From Psychroflexus planctonicus (lineage in GTDB: Bacteria > Bacteroidota > Bacteroidia > Flavobacteriales > Flavobacteriaceae), in contig NZ_BMGM01000011.1 in the NCBI RefSeq assembly GCF_014640195.1, positions 1-64,000 on the forward strand: 64,000 bases of DNA. Reading direction: 5' to 3'. Positions 55,653 to 64,000 of the stretch are shown piece after piece (the stretch's first letter is position 1; each line of letters begins with the position of its first letter). A program made the position numbers and the translations under genes. The notes beneath the pieces are model-generated. The model was not told the origin of the DNA and did no database searches. It was given only the letters and a program-made list of their open reading frames with translations.

Positions 55653-56330
55653 ATGACTATAATCTTACCTATTCTTGCCGTCCTTGCTGGATTTGGAATT
55701 GCCTATTTTATAAAATATAAAGCCAGCGCCATTAATTTACTTTTGGCTTTTAGTGGTGCTTTTTTACTATCTATTACCGTTTTAGAATTTATTCCGCATG
55801 TATACCGAAATACGGAAGCTTCTATAGGAATATTTATCATGGCAGGAATTGTGCTGCAATTGGTATTGGAATTTCTATCAGGTGGAGCTGAACACGGTCA
55901 TTTACATAGCCATAAAACAGATTCGCACTTTCCTTGGGTGTTGTTTATCAGTTTAAGTATTCACGCCTTATTTGAAGGTTTTCCTATTAGCCACACCAAT
56001 TCTTTATTATTGGCAGTGGTAATTCATAAAATTCCAGTTGCAATAATAATTTGTAGTTTTTTGTTTAAAACCAAAATGAAGCCTCTGCAAATTGCAGGAT
56101 TTCTTGTGTTTTTTGGTTTAATGACGCCTTTAGGGAGTTTTATAGGAATGTATACTTCTTTTTTAAACGAATTTAGCGTTTATATTGATGCAATTGTTAT
56201 TGGTATTTTCTTACATATTTCTACCACCATTTTATTTGAATCATCCAAGAACCATAGTTTTAATGCTTCTAAATTTATAGTTATCCTTATCGGAATTGTA
56301 GTAGCCTATTTTCTAGGTCACGGTCATTAA
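55653..56330 (+). CDS. ZIP-family metal transporter
   Basis: This protein of 225 residues has about eight membrane helices. The ZIP metal site is visible as histidines and acidic residues in LSIHALFEGFPISH and VVIHKIPVAIIICSF, with a histidine-rich loop (GGAEHGHLHSHKTDSH) between helices 3 and 4. ZIP proteins carry zinc, iron or manganese into the cytoplasm. It is shorter than many ZIPs but complete. It is divergent from the methyltransferase gene, and a long non-coding gap follows. Confidence 0.88.
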   Translation: MTIILPILAVLAGFGIAYFIKYKASAINLLLAFSGAFLLSITVLEFIPHVYRNTEASIGIFIMAGIVLQLVLEFLSGGAEHGHLHSHKTDSHFPWVLFISLSIHALFEGFPISHTNSLLLAVVIHKIPVAIIICSFLFKTKMKPLQIAGFLVFFGLMTPLGSFIGMYTSFLNEFSVYIDAIVIGIFLHISTTILFESSKNHSFNASKFIVILIGIVVAYFLGHGH

Positions 56331-56659
56331 ATTCAAACAAGTCTAAGTACAAGTGCAAGTTGATTTAAGGGTGAAAAACTGAACTTTTAATTGTACTACT
56401 TCTTTTGTTTTAGGTATCACTAAGCCTAGATTGTTGTATTCATGGTTTATTAAAATACATCAAACTTCGGTAAACGTACACGCTAGCAATATAGATATTA
56501 ATCTATTTACGACATTAAATTTAAATTAATGCTGTTACATATTGGTTACAACTTAATCTTATTCAGCAGTCCTTGTTTTTGAACAATACTCAACCAAGCA
56601 GAAAACGATAGGAACTATTTTGAAAAAATGCTAAGACAAAAATCGATACTCTTGTAAAT
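56331..56659. other. non-coding gap between ZIP and secDF
   Basis: Apart from the hairpin at 56660-56692 that follows, I see no ORF, RNA gene or clear repeat in this 329-base stretch. It lies at the 3-prime ends of two convergent genes, so it needs no promoter. It could be remnant DNA. Confidence 0.5.
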
Positions 56660-56692
56660 AAAGAAGCCGTTTTAAAATAAAACGGCTTCTTT
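56660..56692. terminator. terminator downstream of secDF
   Basis: AAAGAAGCCGTTTTA (56660-56674) and TAAAACGGCTTCTTT (56678-56692) form a 15-base stem with a 3-base loop. It lies after the minus-strand secDF stop at 56718. Confidence 0.85.
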
Positions 56693-56717
56693 AAATATAT
56701 AACTAAAATTGATAAGC

Positions 56718-59700
56718 TTAAGCTATAGATGATTCGGTTTCTTCGTCTATTTCTTTTTGATTCTTATCGCTTAAATCAATTCCTTTTTTAGCGGCTGTGT
56801 CGTACATTACTGGAGTTGCAATAAATACAGATGAGTAAGTGCCCACAACTACACCAATAATTAATGCAAACATGAAACCACGAATACTGTCTCCTCCAAA
56901 AATGAAGATGGCTAATAACACGATTAATGTAGTTAAGGACGTATTTAAAGTTCTACTTAAAGTGCCACTAACTCCGTAATTTACAATTTTACTTAAATGC
57001 CATTTTGGATGTTCGTTAAAGAATTCACGAATTCTATCGAAAACTACCACCGTATCGTTTAATGAATAACCAATAACCGTTAGTATGGCTGCAATAAAGG
57101 CTTGGTTAATTTCCATACTAAATGGCATAAAGCTATATGTTGCAGAGAATATTCCTAATACAATAAGTACATCGTGAGAAACGGCTGCAACAGCTCCTAA
57201 ACTAAATTGCCATCTTCTAAATCTCAGTAAAATATATAAGAAAACAGCTATTAAGGATCCAAAAATTGCATAGAAAGAAGCGCGTTTAATATCATCTGCA
57301 ATAGTAGGTCCTACTTTCATAGAAGACATTACACCATAATCTTCATTATCGCCTCCCACTTTAAAGTCTTCGTAAGTGAAGCCTTTTGGTAAATAAGATT
57401 GGAAACTAGTAAATAAAGCTTCTTGTATTTCAGATTCAACTGAACTGCTTTCATCATCTACTTTATAATTGGTAGTAACTCGAACTTGATTGGATGCACC
57501 ATAAGTTTTTACTTCAGCACTACCCAAAGCTTCATTAACTTGACTTTCTAATTCAACTGCGTTCACAGCTTGGTCAAATCGTACGGTATAGGTTCTACCA
57601 CCAACAAAATCAACACCTAGATTTAACTTGTTAGTTGTTAAAGAGAAAATACTCAATATAATCAGTATACCCGAAATAACATAAGCAATTTTTCTTTTTC
57701 CTAAGAAGTTAATTTGAATGTTAGCCAAGAAATTCTTGGTTGCAGCTGTTGCAAACTGTAGTGGTTTACCATTCTTTGCATAACCATCAATAAATAAACG
57801 AGTAATGAAAATTGCTGTAAATAATGATGTTAAAATACCTATTAATAAAGTTGTTGCAAAACCTTTTACCGGTCCAGTTCCAAATATCAATAAGATTAAA
57901 CCTGTTAAACCTGTAGTTATATTTGCATCTAAGATAGATGATAAGGCATTGCTAAATCCGTCCTTAATTGCTAGAGCTTGGTCTTTGCCTTTTTGTAATT
58001 CTTCTCGAATACGTTCAAATATAAGAACGTTTGCATCAACAGACATACCAATGGTTAAGACTATACCGGCAATACCAGGTAAAGTTAAAACTGCACCTAG
58101 TCCGGCTAATACTCCAAAAATAAAGAGAATGTTAACTGCAAGTGCGATATCTGCATAAACACCGGCTTTTCCGTAGTAAAATATCATCCAAACCAATACA
58201 AAAAGCAAAGCAATTATAAATGAGTTTATTCCGGAATCTATTGCTTCTTGCCCTAGTGATGGACCTACAATTTCACTTTGTACAATATCTGCTTTTGCTG
58301 GAAGTTTACCTGCTCGCAGTACATTAGCTAAATCTTGAGCTTCTAAAATGCTAAATTCTCCAGTAATTTCTGAATTTCCACCTTTAATTGGATTACTAAC
58401 TCCAGGAGCAGAATATACAATATCATCTAAAACAATTGCAATTTGCGTTCTAGTTTCAGCAGCTTTTGTAGTCATTTGCTCCCATATTCTTGCACCTTTT
58501 CTGTCCATTTGCATGTTTACAGCAACACGACCAACTTGGTCATAACTTTGTTGAGCATCTACAATTACAGATCCACTTAAATTTGGTTCATCTTTGCGGT
58601 TTGACTTTAAAGCAAATAATTCAATTACTTCGCTATCTTTGGCAGGTTTACCCCATACAAACTTTGCATAACGTAATTCTTGTCCTAATTTAGATTTTAC
58701 TTCCGGACGAGATAAGTAATCATTTACAGTAGCCGTATCTTTAATTCCGAAATAAGCAATAACTGGACCTTGTGGATCACCTCCACCTTGTATTAAACTT
58801 ATTAATGGATTTGATTTTGAAAAATCGTCTTCATCATCAACGTCATCATCAGATGCAAGTAATTCATCTATATCTTCTTCATCTTGGTTTTCATCTTCAC
58901 CTTGAGCAGCAGCAGCATCTTCAACATTTTCATCTTCATCTTCTTCCGAAGTAGATTCTCTTTCTAAAGATTGTGCTAGAGCTTGATCTGCTTCAATAAT
59001 AAACTGATTAAATTTTTCTGCTTTATATACTTCCCAGAATTCTAACTGAGCTGTGCTTTGTAATAAATTTTGCACACGAGCAATTTCTTTAGCACCAGGT
59101 AATTCTACTAAAATTCTTCCTGTATCGCCTAAACGTTGAATATTTGGTTGAGTTACACCAAATTTATCGATACGTTCACGTAAGACTTCAAAAGCAGAAG
59201 TGATGCTCTCGTCAATTTTTCTACGAATAATAGGACGAACTTGATCATTCGTCATGTCAAAATTGATGTCTTCACTAAGTGATTTGTTTGCGAATACATT
59301 TGGAGAAGCTAATTTGGCTCCTTCCTTTTTATCAAACTCTTCAAAGAAAAGTTCCAGGTATGTTTTAGGTGAGTTATTCTGTAACTCTGAAGCTGAATCT
59401 AAAGCGGCAATAAAATTTTCGTCTTCAGAATTAGCGGCTAAACCAATTAATAAATCGCGAACTGAAATTTGAAGAATAACGTTAATTCCACCTTTTAAGT
59501 CAAGACCTTTGTTTAGTTCCTTTTCTTTAGCAGATTCGTAAGTTATGCCAGCAAAATAAGGCTCACTTGCAACAGAATCTAAGTAGGCTTTGGCAGCATT
59601 TTCGCGAAGTTTTGGATAATCTTCCTGATCTTCGCTTATTTGTTGTGCTGCAAATTCTTCAGCTTGACTTTCAACAGAGCTTGCAATGAAGGTAAATGAC

Positions 59701-59765
59701 AATTGGTAAATACATACCAAGCCAAAAATGATTGCAAAAATTTTAATTAATCCTTTATTGTGCAT
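56718..59765 (-). CDS. secDF: protein translocase subunit SecDF (fused)
   Basis: This protein of 1015 residues is a fusion of SecD (about 1-640) and SecF (about 670-1015), the proton-driven partner of the SecYEG export channel. SecD markers include LNKGLDLKGGINVILQI, then LPGIAGIVLTIGMSVDANVLIFERIREEL. The SecF half shows LGVDFVGGRTYTVRFD and VIGYSLNDTVVVFDRIRE. An acidic, low-complexity insert lies at about residues 270-318 in the periplasmic P1 domain (58812-58958). A strong promoter lies upstream. Confidence 0.95.
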   Translation of the reverse strand: MHNKGLIKIFAIIFGLVCIYQLSFTFIASSVESQAEEFAAQQISEDQEDYPKLRENAAKAYLDSVASEPYFAGITYESAKEKELNKGLDLKGGINVILQISVRDLLIGLAANSEDENFIAALDSASELQNNSPKTYLELFFEEFDKKEGAKLASPNVFANKSLSEDINFDMTNDQVRPIIRRKIDESITSAFEVLRERIDKFGVTQPNIQRLGDTGRILVELPGAKEIARVQNLLQSTAQLEFWEVYKAEKFNQFIIEADQALAQSLERESTSEEDEDENVEDAAAAQGEDENQDEEDIDELLASDDDVDDEDDFSKSNPLISLIQGGGDPQGPVIAYFGIKDTATVNDYLSRPEVKSKLGQELRYAKFVWGKPAKDSEVIELFALKSNRKDEPNLSGSVIVDAQQSYDQVGRVAVNMQMDRKGARIWEQMTTKAAETRTQIAIVLDDIVYSAPGVSNPIKGGNSEITGEFSILEAQDLANVLRAGKLPAKADIVQSEIVGPSLGQEAIDSGINSFIIALLFVLVWMIFYYGKAGVYADIALAVNILFIFGVLAGLGAVLTLPGIAGIVLTIGMSVDANVLIFERIREELQKGKDQALAIKDGFSNALSSILDANITTGLTGLILLIFGTGPVKGFATTLLIGILTSLFTAIFITRLFIDGYAKNGKPLQFATAATKNFLANIQINFLGKRKIAYVISGILIILSIFSLTTNKLNLGVDFVGGRTYTVRFDQAVNAVELESQVNEALGSAEVKTYGASNQVRVTTNYKVDDESSSVESEIQEALFTSFQSYLPKGFTYEDFKVGGDNEDYGVMSSMKVGPTIADDIKRASFYAIFGSLIAVFLYILLRFRRWQFSLGAVAAVSHDVLIVLGIFSATYSFMPFSMEINQAFIAAILTVIGYSLNDTVVVFDRIREFFNEHPKWHLSKIVNYGVSGTLSRTLNTSLTTLIVLLAIFIFGGDSIRGFMFALIIGVVVGTYSSVFIATPVMYDTAAKKGIDLSDKNQKEIDEETESSIA

Positions 59766-59813
59766 TCTTTTACTGTTAGTTGATATTCTTTTGAAATTAT
59801 TTTAAAAAACGGA

Positions 59814-59844
59814 CAAATATAGGCTTTCGAAAAAGAAATGACAA
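59814..59844 (-). promoter_or_regulatory. secDF promoter
   Basis: On the minus strand the -7 box is TATATTTG (59821-59814) and a -33 TTG lies at 59844-59842, with a 20-base spacer. The predicted start near 59807 gives a leader of about 42 bases before the ATG at 59765. Confidence 0.7.
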
Positions 59845-59885
59845 TACTTTCTTTAAAGATATTTTAACAGCCTAAAAATGTAAGA

Positions 59886-59918
59886 AAGGCAGCAAATATA
59901 GTACACATTTGCTGCCTT
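59886..59918. terminator. terminator downstream of mdh
   Basis: AAGGCAGCAAAT (59886-59897) and ATTTGCTGCCTT (59907-59918) form a 12-base stem with a 9-base loop. It ends the minus-strand mdh unit just before the secDF promoter. The following T-run is interrupted. Confidence 0.8.
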
Positions 59919-59942
59919 AAATTTAGTATATTTTAATCTGCT

Positions 59943-60866
59943 TTATTCTAGCAAAGCATTGGTTTTCTTTACAGCTTCAGCACTTTCGTGAAGTTTATTT
60001 TTTTCTGCATCAGTTAAGTTTAACTCTACAATTTCTTCAATTCCGTCCTTGCCTAAAATCACAGGAACACCGATACATAAATCAGATAATCCGTATTCGC
60101 CTTCTAAATAAGTAGAACATGGGAACATTTTTTTCTGATCGCAAGCAATGGATTGTACTAATGAAGAAACTGCTGCTCCTGGTGCATACCATGCAGAAGT
60201 TCCTAATAATTTAGTTAATGTTGCTCCTCCAACTTTAGTATCTTCAGACACTTGTTGTAAGCGTTCTTCAGATAAAAATTCACTAACACGAACCGAGTTT
60301 CTGGTAGCTAAGCTAGTCAGTGGAACCATTCCCGTGTCGCTGTGACCACCAATTACCATTCCGTCTACATCTGAAGCTGGACAAGCTAAAGCTTCACTTA
60401 ATCTATATTTGAATCTTGCGCTATCTAAAGCTCCACCCATTCCTATAATACGATTTTTAGGTAAACCTAATTCTTTATGTGCTAAATAGGTCATGGTATC
60501 CATCGGGTTACTTACTACAATTAAAATTACATCAGGAGAATGCTCAATTATTTTTCCAGCAACATCTTTAACAATACCAGCGTTAATTCCTATTAATTCT
60601 TCGCGAGTCATACCCGGTTTACGTGGAATTCCGCTTGTAATTACAGCTACATCTGAATTTGCAGTAGCAGTATAGTCGTTAGTACGTCCGGTTATTTTTG
60701 TGTCAAATCCATTTAAAGTTGCCGTTTGCATTAAATCCATTGCTTTACCTTCAGCAAAGCCTTCTTTAATATCTACTAATACAACTTCTGAAGCAAAGTT
60801 TTTAATAGCAATATATTCTGCACAACTAGCTCCTACTGCTCCTGCTCCTACTACGGTTACTTTCAT
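59943..60866 (-). CDS. mdh: malate dehydrogenase
   Basis: Mdh oxidises malate to oxaloacetate with NAD, completing the TCA cycle. The protein has 307 residues. The NAD-binding GAGAVGASCAEYIA is at the N-terminus, substrate-loop arginines lie in GIPRKPGMTREEL, and the catalytic histidine is in IGGHSDTGMVPLTS near 174. The pattern belongs to the LDH-like MDH group used in Bacteroidetes. It is cytoplasmic and lies next to secDF and near gyrB on the same strand. Confidence 0.96.
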   Translation of the reverse strand: MKVTVVGAGAVGASCAEYIAIKNFASEVVLVDIKEGFAEGKAMDLMQTATLNGFDTKITGRTNDYTATANSDVAVITSGIPRKPGMTREELIGINAGIVKDVAGKIIEHSPDVILIVVSNPMDTMTYLAHKELGLPKNRIIGMGGALDSARFKYRLSEALACPASDVDGMVIGGHSDTGMVPLTSLATRNSVRVSEFLSEERLQQVSEDTKVGGATLTKLLGTSAWYAPGAAVSSLVQSIACDQKKMFPCSTYLEGEYGLSDLCIGVPVILGKDGIEEIVELNLTDAEKNKLHESAEAVKKTNALLE

Positions 60867-60907
60867 TTTTATTTATCTTTAAGGTTATTAATTAAGGTTC
60901 TGTGTTT

Positions 60908-61921
60908 TTAAATTCCGAAGCTTATGCCAGCGGAAAGTGTATTGTATTCTTGTATGCTATAATCTACGTTAATTCTAAAAAAGGCTAAAGTAAGTTTTGC
61001 TCCTAATGTGCCGCGCATACCACTAATTGTTGATGATGTTGTAAAAGGATCGCGAATACTTTCGCCAGACTCTGGACCTTCATTTATACTAAAATCACCT
61101 TTCAATCCAAATTCAGATTCAGCACTAATATAACTTATACCTCCATAAAAATTGATAACGGGTAATTTTGTTGAAACAATTGCGCTGTATGACCAAGCTT
61201 TAAATTCACTTTGTAAAAATCCGTTGCTTGTATCTACTATAGGTGTTTCGCCTAATTTAATATCGCCTGTAAATTGAGTGAAATTAGCAGCAACACCAAT
61301 GTGTATAGGTAACTTATTTAGAACGGGCACCCAATCTGTAATTTCGTTTTGCACACCAACACCATAAAATTTAACAGCTCCATCATCTGTATTTATTTCA
61401 GGAAGATATCTAAATTTGAACTCAAATCCTGCTAGAAAACCTATGCTTAATTGTGGATAAGCTGTTGGAACATAATCCAAACCATTATTGGCTAAGCCTT
61501 GTGGTAGCGTAAAAGCTACACTTTCCTGATTACCGTTTTCATCTTCAAAAACAGCTAATGCAGTTATACTTGGATCATTTTCTCCTAAAACATTAGCAAC
61601 ATTTTGAATAGAAGGTCCGCTTTGGAATTCTAAAAAATTATAATCTTCCGTATCTAATTGAAAGCTATTTTGACTATCAGTTACAAATGAAGCATTCCCG
61701 ATAAAGGAAATTTCAAATTGCCCTAAATTCTTAGATTTCGCAGAAGTAAACCATGCATTTGTTAAGGAATAAGCCACAGCATCTAATCCTGGTCCAAAAT
61801 AATTTTCAGCAAAAAGCTGTGTATCTTCTGCTCCTGCAGCTAGAACTCGATTAATATCAATCTGTGCAAATGAAGAAAACGATGAGAAAATTAAAAAAAC
61901 TACAATAAACCTTGACTTCAT
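60908..61921 (-). CDS. DUF6588-like secreted protein
   Basis: This protein of 337 residues from the ATG at 61921 (MKSRFIVVFLIFSSF) has a signal peptide ending SSFAQ. The body is rich in beta-barrel-like strands (EFKFRYLPEINTDDGAVKFYGVGVQNEI, YSAIVSTKLPVINFYGGISY and the end TLAFFRINVDYSIQEYNTLSAGISFGI). It matches the DUF6588 family as I remember it, and an outer-membrane barrel is likely. The longer frame to 61951 begins with TTG in a -7 box (CAAAATTA on the plus strand, 61949-61956). Function is unknown. It sits between gyrB and mdh. Confidence 0.78.
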   Translation of the reverse strand: MKSRFIVVFLIFSSFSSFAQIDINRVLAAGAEDTQLFAENYFGPGLDAVAYSLTNAWFTSAKSKNLGQFEISFIGNASFVTDSQNSFQLDTEDYNFLEFQSGPSIQNVANVLGENDPSITALAVFEDENGNQESVAFTLPQGLANNGLDYVPTAYPQLSIGFLAGFEFKFRYLPEINTDDGAVKFYGVGVQNEITDWVPVLNKLPIHIGVAANFTQFTGDIKLGETPIVDTSNGFLQSEFKAWSYSAIVSTKLPVINFYGGISYISAESEFGLKGDFSINEGPESGESIRDPFTTSSTISGMRGTLGAKLTLAFFRINVDYSIQEYNTLSAGISFGI

Positions 61922-61990
61922 AATATTCAAAAATTGATTAATTGATACCAAAATTACTAAAAATACCGCATTTAATTGATAAAAATGAAA

Positions 61991-62011
61991 AACCCTTCAT
62001 TGCGAAGGGTT
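61991..62011 (-). terminator. gyrB terminator
   Basis: AACCCTTC (61991-61998) and GAAGGGTT (62004-62011) form an 8-base stem with a 5-base loop. On the minus strand it is followed by a T-rich stretch, just after the gyrB stop. Confidence 0.85.
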
Positions 62012-62017
62012 AAAAAT

Positions 62018-63976
<1,959 letters not shown>

Positions 63977-63987
63977 TTAACAACCCA

Positions 63988-63995
63988 CAAATATA
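63988..63995 (-). promoter_or_regulatory. gyrB -7 box
   Basis: The minus strand reads TATATTTG, an exact match to the Bacteroidetes -7 consensus. The predicted start near 63981 leaves a leader of about 20 bases. The -33 element would fall beyond the window end. Confidence 0.6.
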
Positions 63996-64000
63996 ACCAA

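Noticed and set aside
56331-56659. 329-base gene-free gap considered as a structured RNA or riboswitch
   Set aside because: It lies between convergent gene ends, with no conserved motif or strong fold I can defend beyond the adjacent terminator.
58772-58954. 60-residue ORF rich in His and Leu inside secDF
   Set aside because: It is the antisense reading of the acidic insert (Asp/Glu codons read as His and Leu), so its odd composition is an artefact.

Overview
The window looks like ordinary chromosome from a low-GC member of the Flavobacteriaceae (Bacteroidetes). The evidence is the AT-rich composition, type IX secretion (T9SS) C-terminal sorting domains, fused SecDF and CcsBA proteins, a TonB-linked outer-membrane barrel with a carboxypeptidase-regulatory N-terminus, a MutS2 without an Smr tail, and repeated Bacteroidetes-type -7 boxes (TAnnTTTG) just upstream of genes. 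No rRNA, tRNA, CRISPR, prophage or insertion sequence was seen. Most of the window is core genome, and the accessory material sits in a few patches.

Layout. 1-287 is non-coding with REP-like hairpins. 288-6009 holds mutS2 with a DCC-family redox protein, then a leftward tsaD / parvulin / rsmE / DUF4159 operon. 6184-10614 is tamB, which lacks an ATG start. 10753-11320 is a MazEF-like toxin-antitoxin pair with a clear operator. 11520-12992 is a divergent ferredoxin / LuxC-type acyl-CoA reductase pair. 13175-20777 holds two paralogous T9SS surface proteins, the second a 1708-residue protein with ten Ig-sized modules. 20851-23390 is a redox and stress patch: two rhodaneses divergent from a MarR / nitroreductase / YceI operon. 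23469-29566 holds two T9SS proteins with almost identical tails, a CocE-type hydrolase, a DUF2141 protein, folE and msrA. 29695-33456 holds lolD, a TIGR02757 gene and aconitase. 33828-40206 holds an orphan lipoprotein and a leftward operon of three SurA/PpiD-like periplasmic folding factors followed by a MoxR ATPase. 40347-47899 is mixed housekeeping (SRPBCC, OmpH/Skp, AcpH, phosphoglucosamine mutase, SulP, DoxX, SDR, fumarase). 48059-55537 holds a 56-residue membrane protein, a TonB-linked receptor, CcsBA and an RlmL-like methyltransferase. 55653-63961 holds a ZIP transporter, secDF, mdh, a DUF6588-type protein and gyrB, the last cut just upstream of its -7 box by the window edge.

How the genes work together. 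Much of the window serves the cell envelope. SecDF drives export, Skp, the SurA-like factors and TamB handle periplasmic and outer-membrane assembly, LolD sorts lipoproteins, CcsBA matures c-type cytochromes, and four T9SS cargo proteins plus a TonB-linked barrel occupy the surface. Central carbon metabolism is represented by aconitase, fumarase and malate dehydrogenase, three TCA enzymes scattered over about 29 kb. I found no clearly new multi-gene system. The best leads are the modular T9SS protein pair, the tamB start, the two self-contained operator/promoter regions and the small membrane protein.
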